A model generated the notes under the pieces. It was not told where the DNA came from. It did not search any database and was given only the letters and a program-made list of their open reading frames with translations. Positions 1 through 11,139 of a stretch of 64,000 nucleotides of DNA are shown here, one piece after another. A program made the position numbers and the translations under genes. The first letter of the stretch is position 1; each line of letters starts with the position of its first letter. Source of the DNA: Actibacterium mucosum KCTC 23349 (GTDB lineage Bacteria > Pseudomonadota > Alphaproteobacteria > Rhodobacterales > Rhodobacteraceae); assembly GCF_000647975.1 (NCBI RefSeq), contig NZ_JFKE01000001.1, positions 62,001-126,000 of the forward strand, given 5' to 3'.

Positions 1-487
1 AGATCTGGTCCAGCAGCGTTTCGCCGGACGAGATATCACACTGGCCGGGCGACGGCTCGGGGTTCAGCACCTTCACCTCACCATCCTCGACCAGCATGGT
101 GAACCGCTTGGACCGGTCGATCAGACCCACGGGCGGGGCCGAAAAATCCATGCCGATGGCCTTGGTGAACTCGGCCGCCGCGTCGCCAAGGAAGGTGATC
201 CCGGCCTCGGCCCCGCCAGTGTCTTTGCCCCATGCGTCCATCACGAAAACATCGTTGACCGACACACAGATCACCTCGTCCACGCCCTTGGCCTTCAGCT
301 GATCCATCACCCGCATGAAGCTGGGCACATGCAGGGTGGAACAGGTGCCGGTAAAGGCGCCCGGCAGGCCAAACAGCGCCACCTTGCGACCGGCAAGCTT
401 GTCTGACAGCTGAACTTCTTCGGGGCCCTCTGCACCCATGGTCACCATGGTTGCGTTGGGCAATTTTTCTCCGACTGCAATGGTCAT
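1..487 (-). CDS. Peroxiredoxin, Prx5/AhpC-TSA type (3' end cut by window)
   Basis: Thiol peroxidase that reduces H2O2 and organic hydroperoxides, probably with glutaredoxin or glutathione, in the cytoplasm. The peroxidatic cysteine is Cys49, in the Prx5-style context PGAFTGTC (residues 42-49). A second Cys follows in the strand EVICVSVND and a third lies near the end in GQCDISSGE. The 162 codons visible are about the full family length (about 160 residues), so only a few residues plus the stop should be missing. The ATG at 485-487 has AAGGAG seven bases upstream. Transcribed divergently from the FAD reductase at 573. Confidence 0.9.
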   Translation of the reverse strand, partial: MTIAVGEKLPNATMVTMGAEGPEEVQLSDKLAGRKVALFGLPGAFTGTCSTLHVPSFMRVMDQLKAKGVDEVICVSVNDVFVMDAWGKDTGGAEAGITFLGDAAAEFTKAIGMDFSAPPVGLIDRSKRFTMLVEDGEVKVLNPEPSPGQCDISSGETLLDQI

Positions 488-572
488 TCCGCGCGCTCCT
501 TAAACATTGCGTTTCCAATGCTGTCAGTTATAGGGTCCGCCGCAAACGAGACCAGATAAAGGTACGCGGGAC

Positions 573-1784
573 ATGGCAGAAATCGTGGTGATCGGGGCCG
601 GGCAGGCAGGTTTCAGCCTGGTGGCGAAACTGCGCGCCCTTGGCTTTGACGGCCCCCTGACCCTGATCGGCGCGGAACCCGCCCCGCCCTATCAGCGCCC
701 GCCCCTGTCCAAGGCCTATCTGAAAGGCGAGATGGAGCTGGAGCGGCTGTTTTTCCGCCCCGAAGCGTTCTACGTCGAAAATGACATCGCGCTGCACCTG
801 TCGTCATCTGCCCTGCGGATCGATCGCGAGGCCCGGCAGGTGCATGTGGGCGACAAGGCGTTTGCCTATGACCAGCTGGCCCTGACCACCGGTGCCGCCC
901 CGCGCCGCCTGCCGGATACCGTTGGCGGCAACCTGCGCGGGGTGCATGTGATGCGCGATCTGGCCGATGCCGACGCATTGGCCCCGGCCATGACCGAAGG
1001 CGGCCGCGTTCTGATCGTGGGGGGCGGCTATATCGGGCTGGAGGCCGCCGCCGTCGCCGCCCAGCGCGGCATGAACGTGACGTTGGTTGAGATGGCGCCG
1101 CGCATCCTGCAACGGGTCGCCGCGCCCGAGACCAGCACCTATTTCCGCAAGCTGCATGCCAGCCATGGCGTGGACATCCGCGAGGGCGTGGGCCTGACGC
1201 GCCTGCTGGGCGAGACCCGCGTGACCGGCGCCGAGCTGACCGATGGTTCGGTGATCGATACGGACGTGGTGATCGTGGGCATCGGCGTGGCCCCGGCCAC
1301 ACATCTGGCCGAGGGTGCGGGCCTGACACTGGACAACGGTATCGCTGTCGACGCGCAGGGGCGCAGTTCCGACCCGGCCGTTTGGGCCGCGGGCGATTGC
1401 GCCAGCTTCCCCCATCGCGGCACCCGCATCCGGCTGGAAAGCGTGCAGAACGCCATTGATCAGGCCGAGCTGGTGGCCGAAAACATGCTGGGCGCGGGCA
1501 AGGATTACGACCCGAAACCGTGGTTCTGGTCAGATCAGTATGACGTGAAACTGCAAATCGCGGGGCTGAACACCGGTTACGACAAGGTGGCGATCCGCCA
1601 TGGCGACACCGACGCGGCCCTGTCGCATTGGTATTATGCGGGTGTGCAGCTGCTGGCGGTCGACGCGATGAACGACCCGCGCGCCTACATGGTTGGCAAA
1701 CGCCTGATCGAGGCCGGCAAATCGCCCGACGCTGGCACCATCGCCGATCCGGCAACCGACCTGAAGGCGTTGCTGAGGGCATGA
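573..1784 (+). CDS. NAD(P)/FAD-dependent ferredoxin-reductase-like oxidoreductase
   Basis: 403 residues, the usual size of the reductase component of oxygenase and P450 systems (putidaredoxin/rhodocoxin reductase family). It would pass electrons from NAD(P)H through FAD to a [2Fe-2S] ferredoxin. Visible motifs are an N-terminal FAD dinucleotide fold (GAGQAG, residues about 8-13), the family signature PPYQRPPLSK (about 38-47), a second nucleotide fold VGGGYIGLEAA (about 148-158) and the FAD-contacting WAAGDCA (about 270). No ferredoxin or P450 gene lies next to it, so the partner is unknown. The stop overlaps the rsmD start (ATGA). Confidence 0.88.
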   Translation: MAEIVVIGAGQAGFSLVAKLRALGFDGPLTLIGAEPAPPYQRPPLSKAYLKGEMELERLFFRPEAFYVENDIALHLSSSALRIDREARQVHVGDKAFAYDQLALTTGAAPRRLPDTVGGNLRGVHVMRDLADADALAPAMTEGGRVLIVGGGYIGLEAAAVAAQRGMNVTLVEMAPRILQRVAAPETSTYFRKLHASHGVDIREGVGLTRLLGETRVTGAELTDGSVIDTDVVIVGIGVAPATHLAEGAGLTLDNGIAVDAQGRSSDPAVWAAGDCASFPHRGTRIRLESVQNAIDQAELVAENMLGAGKDYDPKPWFWSDQYDVKLQIAGLNTGYDKVAIRHGDTDAALSHWYYAGVQLLAVDAMNDPRAYMVGKRLIEAGKSPDAGTIADPATDLKALLRA

Positions 1785-2347
1785 GGATCATCGCGGGTAA
1801 ACATCGCGGGCTGGCGCTGGCCTCGGTCGGCAAGGGCGATGCGGGCGCGCATCTGCGCCCCACCACCGACCGGGTGCGCGAAAGCCTGTTCAACCTGCTT
1901 TTGAACGGCGGCTATGGCGATCCGGTCGACGGCGCGCGCGTACTGGACCTGTTTGCCGGCACCGGCGCGCTGGGGCTTGAGGCGCTGTCGCGCGGCGCGG
2001 CACACGTGACCTTTGTCGACGATGGCGGCAAGGCGCGTGCCCTGATCCGCGAGAATGTGGGCAAGTGCAAAGCCGAAGGCGTGACCAAGATCTTCCGTCG
2101 CGATGCCACCAAGCTGGGCGAGGTTCGGGGCGCGCCGTTTGACCTGATCTTCCTTGACCCGCCCTATGGAAAAGGTCTGGGCGAACGGGCGATGGGCGCC
2201 GCGTTTTCGGGCGGCTGGGTCGCGCCCGGCGCCCTGATCGTGTGGGAGGATAATTCCCCCATCACCCCGCCCGCCGGACTGTCCGTTTTGGACAGCCGTA
2301 AATACGGCGACACGTTGATCACCATCCTTCAGGCCGACGAGGAATGA
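1781..2347 (+). CDS. rsmD: 16S rRNA (guanine966-N2)-methyltransferase RsmD
   Basis: 188 residues, standard RsmD length. It methylates N2 of G966 in 16S rRNA during 30S assembly, using S-adenosylmethionine. The SAM-binding motif VLDLFAGTG is at residues 54-62 and the catalytic DPPY at 126-129; the N-terminus MRIIAGKHRG and RPTTDRVRESLFN (26-38) are the family hallmarks. The ATG overlaps the stop of the reductase by four bases, so the two are probably translationally coupled. The frame stays open upstream, but the family alignment fixes this start. Confidence 0.95.
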   Translation: MRIIAGKHRGLALASVGKGDAGAHLRPTTDRVRESLFNLLLNGGYGDPVDGARVLDLFAGTGALGLEALSRGAAHVTFVDDGGKARALIRENVGKCKAEGVTKIFRRDATKLGEVRGAPFDLIFLDPPYGKGLGERAMGAAFSGGWVAPGALIVWEDNSPITPPAGLSVLDSRKYGDTLITILQADEE

Positions 2348-2354
2348 CCACCCC

Positions 2355-3005
2355 ATGACACATCCCCCCAAGGCCGTGATCTTTGACTGTGACGGCGTTC
2401 TGGTCGACAGCGAGCCGATCACCAACGACATCCTGCACGAAAACCTGGCCCAACACGGGCTGCATATCCCGCGTGACCGCATCGAAGAGCTGTTTGTGGG
2501 CGGCACCATTGCCGGTGTGGGTGACACGGCGCGCGAAATGGGGGCGGCGCTGCCCGATGACTGGGTCGATCAGATCTATGCCGCCATTTACGCCCGGCTG
2601 CGCGCCGGAACACCCCTTGTTGCCGAGGTTCTGGGCGTGCTGGACGCGCTGGATGCGCGCGGCATTGCTTATGCGGTGGGTTCCAACGGCAGCATGGACA
2701 AGATGCAGATCACGCTGGGCCAGAATGGGTTGTGGGACCGGTTCGCGGGGCGCATGTTCTCGGCCCATGTGCATGCGAAACCCAAGCCCGAACCCGATCT
2801 GTATCTGCTGGCGGCAGAGCAGCTGGGCGTGGCGCCAGCCGATTGCGTGGTGGTGGATGACAGCCCCTCGGGCTGTATCGCGGCGCAGCGTGCGAGCATT
2901 CGTTGCTTTGGCTATGCCGAACGCTCGGACCCGGCGCGCCTGACCCCACACGGGGCCATTCCGGTGGCCTCGATGGCAGAACTGCGTGCGAAACTGGGCG
3001 TCTAG
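2355..3005 (+). CDS. HAD-superfamily phosphatase (beta-phosphoglucomutase-like)
   Basis: 216-residue HAD subfamily IA hydrolase acting on small phosphorylated metabolites in the cytoplasm. Motif I is FDCDGVLVDSEP (about 11-22), with the nucleophile Asp and the acid/base Asp two residues later. Motif II is VGSNGS, motif III the Lys of KPKPEPDLYL, and motif IV VVVDDSPSG. A helical cap sits between motifs I and II. The substrate cannot be told from sequence; phosphoglycolate, sugar phosphate or FMN phosphatase are all possible. It starts seven bases after rsmD, so it is probably the third gene of that operon, and it ends convergently with map. Confidence 0.88.
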   Translation: MTHPPKAVIFDCDGVLVDSEPITNDILHENLAQHGLHIPRDRIEELFVGGTIAGVGDTAREMGAALPDDWVDQIYAAIYARLRAGTPLVAEVLGVLDALDARGIAYAVGSNGSMDKMQITLGQNGLWDRFAGRMFSAHVHAKPKPEPDLYLLAAEQLGVAPADCVVVDDSPSGCIAAQRASIRCFGYAERSDPARLTPHGAIPVASMAELRAKLGV

Positions 3006-3012
3006 GCCCGTT

Positions 3013-3858
3013 TCACCCCCAGGTTGGGTGGTACTTTCCGCCCGGTGACAGGGTGAAGATATCAACCCCGTCGGCGGTCACGCCAACCGAGTGCTCAAAC
3101 TGCGCCGACAGCGATTTGTCGCGGGTGATGGCCGTCCAGTCATCCGACAAAACGCGGGTTTCGGGGCGGCCCAGGTTGATCATCGGCTCGATGGTGAAGA
3201 ACATGCCTTCCTGCAACACAGGCCCCGTGCCCGGGCGGCCATAATGCAGCACATTGGGCGGGGCGTGGAACACCTGTCCCAGCCCGTGCCCGCAGAAATC
3301 GCGCACCACGCTCATCCGCTGGCTTTCGGCATAGCTTTGGATGGCGTGGCCGATATCGCCAAAGGTGTTACCGGGTTTAACCGCCTCGATCCCTTTCATC
3401 AGGGAATCGTGGGTCACCTGAATTAGGCGTTCGGCAAACTTCTTGGGCTTGCCGGCCACATACATGCGGCTGCTGTCGCCATACCAGCCATCAACGATCA
3501 CCGTGACGTCGATATTGACGATGTCGCCCTCGCGCAGCTGGTCATTGCTGCGGCCGGGGATCTTGGCACCGGGGATGCCGTGGCAGACGACGTGGTTGGT
3601 GCTGATGCAACTGGCGTGGCGATAGCCCTTGTACCCGATGGTGGCCGAGCGTGCGCCCGCGTCATCCACCGCCTGTTCAATCCGCGCGTCCAGATCACCC
3701 GTGCCGACGCCGGGTGCCACATGTTCGGCGATATCGTCCAGGATCTGCGCCGCCAGACGGCCAGCCGCATGCATTCCGGCGAAATCGCCGGGTTCATAAA
3801 GCCGAATGCCTTCTTTTGTGCGGCGCTCGTGCATGCCTTCGTCCAAGCCAGCCTCCAT
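3013..3858 (-). CDS. map: Methionine aminopeptidase, type I
   Basis: Removes the initiator methionine from nascent proteins and is essential in most bacteria. The five metal ligands lie in the expected order: Asp in DVTVIVDGWYGD, Asp in GDSSRM, His in FCGHGLGQVFH, Glu in FFTIEPM and Glu in AQFEHSVGV; the substrate-binding His is in VCHGIPG. About 281 residues from ATG 3858; a TTG directly before it (3861) and an ATG nine codons on (3834) are alternatives. The product is a little longer than the E. coli enzyme (264) because of an N-terminal tail, as in other alphaproteobacteria. Convergent with the HAD gene. Confidence 0.95.
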   Translation of the reverse strand: MEAGLDEGMHERRTKEGIRLYEPGDFAGMHAAGRLAAQILDDIAEHVAPGVGTGDLDARIEQAVDDAGARSATIGYKGYRHASCISTNHVVCHGIPGAKIPGRSNDQLREGDIVNIDVTVIVDGWYGDSSRMYVAGKPKKFAERLIQVTHDSLMKGIEAVKPGNTFGDIGHAIQSYAESQRMSVVRDFCGHGLGQVFHAPPNVLHYGRPGTGPVLQEGMFFTIEPMINLGRPETRVLSDDWTAITRDKSLSAQFEHSVGVTADGVDIFTLSPGGKYHPTWG

Positions 3859-3912
3859 CAAAATCTCTGCCCTTAGATAGTCCTGCGCGCCCGAAAGTGC
3901 CAGCCCCCCGGT

Positions 3913-4623
3913 TTACGCGGCGTTGCCGATGCGTTCAATTTTGTCGCCCAACGTGATGCCATCGGGCGAAATGGCGGTGCCAATGGCCATGGCCTGCACC
4001 CCTGCTGCGCGTGCCTCGGCAAAAGCGGCGGCGTATTTGGGGTCAATGTCATCGGCCAGCTGCATCCGTGTACAATCCGTGCGTTGCACAAGGTACAGCA
4101 TCACCGCCACCGCCCCATCCTGCGCGACCTGCGCCAGTTCACCCAGATGCTTGGTGCCGCGCGCGGTCACGCTGTCGGGAAACTCGGCCAACCCGGGCTG
4201 TCGTGACAAGGTGACGCTTTTGACCTCCACAAACACCGGTTTCGGCCCGCCGGTCAGCAGGAAGTCAATCCGGCTGTTTTCGCCGTATTTCTGCTCGGGC
4301 TTTACGGTGTCATAGGGTGGCAGGCCGGGCACCTGCGCCGCCTGCAACCCCGCACGCAGCACCCGGTTGGGCAGGCTGGTATCAACCCCGGTGAAATGGC
4401 CGTTTTCATGATCCACCAGCCGCCAGCCGAATTTCAGCTTCTTCCTGGGGTCGTCATTGGGCTCCAGCCAGATCCGGGCGCCGGGGTCGGCCAGCCCCAT
4501 CATCGAGCCCGGGTTGGCGCAATGGGCGGTGATCTCGCGCCCGTCCTCCAACACCGCGTCGGCCAGAAAGCGTTTGTACCGCCGCACAAGACGCGCGGGG
4601 ATCAGAGGGGTTTGAAAGCGCAT
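3913..4623 (-). CDS. sfsA: SfsA family DNA/RNA nuclease-like protein (sugar fermentation stimulation)
   Basis: 236 residues, typical of SfsA. The N-terminus RFQTPLIPARLVRRYKRF, the block HCANPGSMMGL, the sequence PEQKYGENSRIDFLL and VEVKSVTL (Asp...Glu-x-Lys, a PD-(D/E)xK-like core) identify the family. SfsA was named for maltose effects in E. coli and binds DNA; its true role is unsettled. An ATG two codons upstream (4629) is possible, but homologues start at the chosen Met. Divergent from the CinA-like gene, with the start regions almost touching. It follows map on the same strand after a 50-base gap. Confidence 0.92.
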   Translation of the reverse strand: MRFQTPLIPARLVRRYKRFLADAVLEDGREITAHCANPGSMMGLADPGARIWLEPNDDPRKKLKFGWRLVDHENGHFTGVDTSLPNRVLRAGLQAAQVPGLPPYDTVKPEQKYGENSRIDFLLTGGPKPVFVEVKSVTLSRQPGLAEFPDSVTARGTKHLGELAQVAQDGAVAVMLYLVQRTDCTRMQLADDIDPKYAAAFAEARAAGVQAMAIGTAISPDGITLGDKIERIGNAA

Positions 4624-4669
4624 GCCCATTGCCTATACCGGGGGCCGACACAGCTCAAGGATGCCCGCC

Positions 4670-5398
4670 ATGCCCAACCCCACCGCCGCGATGCTTGTCA
4701 TCGGTGACGAGATCCTTTCGGGCCGCACACGCGACGCCAATATGCATTATCTGGCGGGTGAGCTGACCAAGGTTGGCATCGACCTGAAAGAGGTGCGCAT
4801 TGTCTCGGATGATCGCGACGCCATCATCGCCGCAGTGAATGCGCTGCGCGGGGCCTATGACAATGTGGTGACCTCGGGCGGGATTGGGCCCACCCATGAC
4901 GACATCACCGCCGATTGCATCGCCGCCGCCTTTGGCGTGGGGATCGATGTGCGCAACGACGCCCGCGCCATCCTGCAGGAGCGCTATGACGCGATGGGGA
5001 CCGAGCTGAACGCCGCCCGTCTGCGCATGGCGCGCATTCCCGATGGCGCGGCGCTGATCGAAAACCCGGTCTCGGGCGCGCCGGGATTTTCGCTGGAAAA
5101 CGTGCATGTGATGGCCGGGGTGCCGTCGGTGTTTCAGGCCATGGTGGCCTCGCTTGTGCCGACGCTGACCGGCGGCGTGCCGATGTTGAGCCAAAGCCTG
5201 CGGATCAACCGGGGCGAGGGCTCGATCGCCGAGCCGTTGGGGGCCTTGGCTGCCGAGTTCCCGGACCTGTCCATCGGCAGTTACCCGTTTCAGCAGAACG
5301 GCATTTACGGCGTGAATGTGGTGATCCGGGGCACCGATGCCGGGCGTCTGGATGCGGCTATGACCAAGCTTGCCGCGATTGCCGGGCTGCCTGCGTGA
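4670..5398 (+). CDS. CinA/MoaB-type molybdopterin-binding domain protein
   Basis: 242 residues that carry only the MoCF (molybdopterin-binding) domain of the competence/damage-inducible CinA family. The C-terminal nicotinamide-nucleotide amidase domain of full-length CinA (about 400 residues) is missing. Signatures are VIGDEILSGRTRDAN and TSGGIGPTHDDITAD. Stand-alone versions are common in alphaproteobacteria and are suspected to act on pyridine nucleotide or ADP-ribose derivatives. The ATG at 4670 is preferred over 4661 because AAGG (4657-4660) sits at normal spacing. The stop overlaps the GTG start of the acetyltransferase (GTGA). Confidence 0.85.
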   Translation: MPNPTAAMLVIGDEILSGRTRDANMHYLAGELTKVGIDLKEVRIVSDDRDAIIAAVNALRGAYDNVVTSGGIGPTHDDITADCIAAAFGVGIDVRNDARAILQERYDAMGTELNAARLRMARIPDGAALIENPVSGAPGFSLENVHVMAGVPSVFQAMVASLVPTLTGGVPMLSQSLRINRGEGSIAEPLGALAAEFPDLSIGSYPFQQNGIYGVNVVIRGTDAGRLDAAMTKLAAIAGLPA

Positions 5399-6099
5399 CC
5401 GACCGCGCGCTGTACGACTCCATTGCGGCCACATGGCCCGCCGCACAGGTGCGCAGCCTTGGCCCATGGACCCTGCGCGATGGCGCGGGCGCGGGCAATC
5501 GCGTGTCGGCCACGACGGCCACCGGCGACGTGACGGCGCGGGATATCGATCAGGCCGAGGCCGCGGGCAGCAACCTGTTCATGTTGCGCCCGTGGGAGGG
5601 CGCGCTGGACGCCGAGCTGGACGCGCGCGGTTACGCCCTGAAAGACCCGACATTGCTGATGACCGCGCCGGTGGATCGGGTGACCCCACCGCGCCCGGCG
5701 CCGTTTGGCGCGTTCACCATCTGGCCACCGATGGAATCGCAGATCGAAGTGTGGGAGGCCGGCGGAATTGGTCCGGAACGGCGGGCCGTAATGGACCGTG
5801 TGACCACTCCCAAGACCGCGATCATGGGGCGCGCGGGCAACCGCGTGGCCGGCGCCGCCTTTGCCGCCATCGACCGCGACACCGCCATGATCCACGCGGT
5901 TGAGGTGACACAGGACAGCCGCCGGCAAGGCGTCGCCCACAAGATGATGGGGCGCGCAGCCATCTGGGCACAAGATGAAGGCGCATCAACCTTCGCCATC
6001 CTTGTCACCCGGCAAAACACCGCTGCACGCGCACTCTATGCTTCCCTCGGGCTGACGGTTGTGGGACACTATCATTATCGTTTCAAAGCAACGCCCTGA
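5395..6099 (+). CDS. GNAT family N-acetyltransferase
   Basis: 234 residues. The acetyl-CoA-binding motif A is in the C-terminal half (VEVTQDSRRQGVAHKMM, R/Q-x-x-G-x-A), followed by motif B NTAARALYASLGL and an aromatic end (GHYHYRF). The N-terminal half is poorly conserved and probably sets substrate choice, which is unknown. It starts at a GTG that overlaps the previous stop, so it is coupled to the CinA-like gene, and it is followed by the AhpD-like and OmpA genes in the same direction. Confidence 0.85.
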   Translation: MTDRALYDSIAATWPAAQVRSLGPWTLRDGAGAGNRVSATTATGDVTARDIDQAEAAGSNLFMLRPWEGALDAELDARGYALKDPTLLMTAPVDRVTPPRPAPFGAFTIWPPMESQIEVWEAGGIGPERRAVMDRVTTPKTAIMGRAGNRVAGAAFAAIDRDTAMIHAVEVTQDSRRQGVAHKMMGRAAIWAQDEGASTFAILVTRQNTAARALYASLGLTVVGHYHYRFKATP

Positions 6100-6112
6100 G
6101 AGGCAGGCGCAG

Positions 6113-6688
6113 TTGAACAAAGGCGAAAAACGGCCCACGGCGCTGACCCTTGACGAGGTCTCGCCGCTTCCTGAGGACACGCAGGCGTATTTTGACCTCT
6201 GCGCCGAAAAGCTTGGGCTGGTGCCAAATGTCTTGCGCGCCTATGCGTTTGATATCGACAAGCTGAACGCTTTTACCGCGATGTATAACGACGTGATGCT
6301 GGCCGATAGCGGCCTGTCGAAGCTGGAGCGCGAGATGATCGCGGTGGTCGTGTCGTCGATCAATCGGTGCTGGTATTGCCAGGTCGCCCATGGCGCCGCG
6401 GTGCGCCAGATCTCGGGAGATCCGAAGCTGGGCGAGGCGCTGGTCATGAACTACCGCATGGCGCCTTTGACCAACCGGCAGCGCGCGATGCTGGACTTCG
6501 CCGCGCTGCTGACGGAACGCTCGGCCACGGTTGAAGAATCTGACCGACAAGCCTTGCGCGATCACGGGTTCACTGACCGCGACATCTGGGACATCGCCTC
6601 GGTCACGGGGTTTTTCAACATGTCGAACCGCGTCGCGTCGGCGGTAAACATGCAGCCCAATGATGAATACCATGGGGCCGCCCGATGA
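6113..6688 (+). CDS. AhpD-like peroxidase-related protein (carboxymuconolactone decarboxylase fold)
   Basis: 191 residues. All-helical AhpD-type fold with the redox motif C86-W-Y-C89 followed by His93, the disulphide-reductase signature. The family name is uncharacterised peroxidase-related enzyme. It probably handles peroxides or passes electrons to a peroxiredoxin; no partner is adjacent. The start is a TTG at 6113, with GAGAGG about eight bases upstream inside the end of the acetyltransferase gene. An ATG at 6059 is in frame but lies well inside that gene. The stop overlaps the next ATG (ATGA). Confidence 0.82.
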   Translation: MNKGEKRPTALTLDEVSPLPEDTQAYFDLCAEKLGLVPNVLRAYAFDIDKLNAFTAMYNDVMLADSGLSKLEREMIAVVVSSINRCWYCQVAHGAAVRQISGDPKLGEALVMNYRMAPLTNRQRAMLDFAALLTERSATVEESDRQALRDHGFTDRDIWDIASVTGFFNMSNRVASAVNMQPNDEYHGAAR

Positions 6689-7623
6689 TCCGCGCGTTGC
6701 CCTTCCTTTTGCTGCCTGGCCTGGCGGCGGCGCAGGGGCTGCAATTCCCCGAAACTGCGGCGCTGAGCTTTGATGCAACCGAACCGATGGGCAGCTATGC
6801 AATGCCCATCGCCGCCTGGGACGGCACCGCAGTGCCCACTGTTTCTGTCGAAGGCACGGTGACCCGACAGGCCTGGCAGGCAGATGCAACGCCGGCCACC
6901 ACTACGCTGGAAATCCTGCAACCGCTGCGCCAGCAGCTTTATGCCGCCGGGTTCGACGTGCTGTTCGAATGCGAGGCGCGCAGTTGCGGCGGGTTCGACT
7001 TCCGCTATGGCACCGACACGCTGACCGAGCCACATCTGCATGTCGACCTGGGCGACTATCGCTTTTTGGCCGCCCGTCTGACCGACGGGATAGAGCCGCA
7101 ATTCGTCAGTCTCCTGGTCTCGCGCACGGCGCAACGCGCCTATGTGCAACTGATCCACGTTGGCCCTGCGGATCAATCCACGCCGGTGGCTGCGGCCTCG
7201 ACCAAGAGCACACAAGCCGCCCCTACGCTGGCCACAACCGTGGATCAGCCCCTTGCCTATCAGTTGGACGAGATCGGGCGGGCCGTACTGCTGGACCTGA
7301 CGTTTGAACGGGGGTCGTCACAGCTGACCGAAGGGGCCTACCCGTCGCTGGGTGAGCTTGCCGACTATCTTTCAACACATCCCGATAGGCGGATTGTTCT
7401 GGTAGGCCACACCGATGCCGAGGGCAGCCTGGAAAACAATATTGCGCTGTCGAAACGACGCGCGGCCTCGGTCATGCAGCGATTGATGGAAGATCACGGT
7501 GTGCCCCGCGCGCAGGTGGCTGCGCAAGGCATCGGGTTTCTGTCGCCGCTGGCCAGCAACCTGACCGACGATGGCCGCAGCCTGAACCGTCGGGTCGAGG
7601 TTATCCTGGCGACAATCGAGTAG
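6685..7623 (+). CDS. OmpA-family outer-membrane/periplasmic protein
   Basis: 312 residues. A short signal peptide (about 1-16, ending in LAAAQ) is followed by a roughly 180-residue periplasmic region of unknown fold with one Cys pair (CEARSCGG), and then a C-terminal OmpA domain (about 205-310) that binds peptidoglycan. The OmpA signature is visible as LVGHTDAEGSLENN with SKRRAASV, ending LNRRVEVIL. There is no N-terminal beta-barrel of the classic OmpA kind. It is translationally coupled to the AhpD-like gene and convergent with the LysR gene. Confidence 0.88.
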   Translation: MIRALPFLLLPGLAAAQGLQFPETAALSFDATEPMGSYAMPIAAWDGTAVPTVSVEGTVTRQAWQADATPATTTLEILQPLRQQLYAAGFDVLFECEARSCGGFDFRYGTDTLTEPHLHVDLGDYRFLAARLTDGIEPQFVSLLVSRTAQRAYVQLIHVGPADQSTPVAAASTKSTQAAPTLATTVDQPLAYQLDEIGRAVLLDLTFERGSSQLTEGAYPSLGELADYLSTHPDRRIVLVGHTDAEGSLENNIALSKRRAASVMQRLMEDHGVPRAQVAAQGIGFLSPLASNLTDDGRSLNRRVEVILATIE

Positions 7624-7626
7624 CGG

Positions 7627-8535
7627 TTACCAGATTTCCGGGCTGGGCGGCTGGGCGAAGCTTTCAACCAGAAAGTCGATAAAGGCACGCACCTTGGGCT
7701 GCGTGAACCGCCCCGGCGGATAAACGGCGTAGATGCCCAGGGGCTCTATCGGCAGATCGGGAATGGCCTCTTCCACCAATCCCTGCTCCATCGCCTCCTG
7801 AAACAGGAAGGTCGGCAAGTTGGCGATACCAAGGCCCGAGATTGCGGCGTTCAGCAGCGATTGCCCGTCATTCACCGTCAGCCAGCCGGCGGTGCGCACC
7901 TGACGCTTTTCGCCCGAAGGCGCGGTGAGGCGCCAGACATTGCCGCTGGCTTGGTTGGAATAGTGCAGCAGCTTGTGTTCGTTCAGATCGTCGATCTTTT
8001 CCGGGCGGCCGTATTTGGCGAAGTATTCCGGGCTGCCGATCATCCGCTTGCTGGTTTCGGTCAGCTTGCGCGCGCGCAGGGTGCTGTCTTCCAACTCACC
8101 GACGCGGATGGCCATGTCGAACCCTTCCGAGATCAGCTCGACAAACCGGTTGTTCAGCACCATGTTCACCGTGATCTCAGGGTAACGTTGCAGGAAATCG
8201 CCCAGAACCGGCGACAGATAGTTCACGCCGAAATCGGTCGCGACCGAAATGCGCAGCAGCCCCGAGGGCGCCGATTGCATCGATGTCACCAGCGCATCCG
8301 CCTCGCCCGCGTCGTTCAGAACGCGGCGCGCGCGGTCGTAATAGGCCAGGCCAATCTCGGTCGGGCTGACGCGGCGCGTAGTCCGGTTCAGCAGACGCGC
8401 GCCCAGACGTGCCTCGAGCGACGACACGTGTTTGGACACGGCAGATTTGGAAATGCCCATCTTTTTGGCAGCATCGGTGAACCCGCCTTGGTCCACAACC
8501 GTGGCAAAGGCTTCCATTTCCGTCAGTCGGTCCAT
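7627..8535 (-). CDS. LysR-family transcriptional regulator
   Basis: 302 residues. The N-terminal winged HTH (about 18-37, FTDAAKKMGISKSAVSKHVS) and the following LEARLGARLLNRTTRRV are diagnostic. The C-terminal LysR substrate-binding domain runs from about 90 to 295. The sequence belongs to the large DsdC/CrgA-like subgroup; its effector is unknown. The neighbouring FadH-type gene lies upstream on the same strand, not divergent, so a regulatory link to it is only possible. Confidence 0.9.
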   Translation of the reverse strand: MDRLTEMEAFATVVDQGGFTDAAKKMGISKSAVSKHVSSLEARLGARLLNRTTRRVSPTEIGLAYYDRARRVLNDAGEADALVTSMQSAPSGLLRISVATDFGVNYLSPVLGDFLQRYPEITVNMVLNNRFVELISEGFDMAIRVGELEDSTLRARKLTETSKRMIGSPEYFAKYGRPEKIDDLNEHKLLHYSNQASGNVWRLTAPSGEKRQVRTAGWLTVNDGQSLLNAAISGLGIANLPTFLFQEAMEQGLVEEAIPDLPIEPLGIYAVYPPGRFTQPKVRAFIDFLVESFAQPPSPEIW

Positions 8536-8658
8536 CTGCTTCCCTTCGTCGTCACAAAAACTTGAGAAACGTTATCCCGGCGAAATCGGGCAGGAATGGG
8601 ACGGACCGCTGACAATATCAGGGTTTCAATTGGAATGTGGAGCCATTGGAAACGGGGA

Positions 8659-10746
<2,088 letters not shown>

Positions 10747-10754
10747 TCAGTGTT

Positions 10755-11129
10755 TTACATCGTCTCCAGGCAATGACGGCGGAACGCTTTTTTCAGCATG
10801 TCCAGTTCAGCCCGCAGCATATCAACCTCGGCCCGGACATCGTCTTCCAAAGGCTCGCCCGTGACAATCGCAAACGAGGAAAGCCTGTCTCCGGTGACTT
10901 TGTCCTGAATGACAAAACTTTGCACACCGTCGGTCAGAACCTCGACCGGGATTGCAACAGCCACCAGGTATTGCCCCTCGTTGTCGGGATCAGGCGCCAC
11001 AACGACGCCTTCAACGGTTTGCCCCAGATGCGAAACGGTCAGCTCTGGTTCGACACCGTCGGTGCCGGTAAGAATGCCTTCCCAAACGCCAGCGTGGATA
11101 CGTTTCTTGGTCAGGATCAAATCCGTCAT
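10755..11129 (-). CDS. Uncharacterised 124-residue protein
   Basis: I do not recognise the family. The first 95 residues look like a small beta-rich domain (alternating hydrophobic strands, with two PEL/PLE turns). The last 30 (DDVRAEVDMLRAELDMLKK and on) form an amphipathic helix that could be a coiled coil. It contains a single Cys near the C-terminus. No signal peptide or membrane segment, so probably cytoplasmic. It starts ten bases after the stop of the 257-residue gene and is probably co-transcribed with it. Confidence 0.7.
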   Translation of the reverse strand: MTDLILTKKRIHAGVWEGILTGTDGVEPELTVSHLGQTVEGVVVAPDPDNEGQYLVAVAIPVEVLTDGVQSFVIQDKVTGDRLSSFAIVTGEPLEDDVRAEVDMLRAELDMLKKAFRRHCLETM

Positions 11130-11139
11130 CTCGGCACCC

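Noticed and set aside
613-1893. 426-codon open frame on the - strand
   Set aside because: Antisense to the FAD reductase and rsmD. Its product is Arg/Pro/Ser-rich with no motif.
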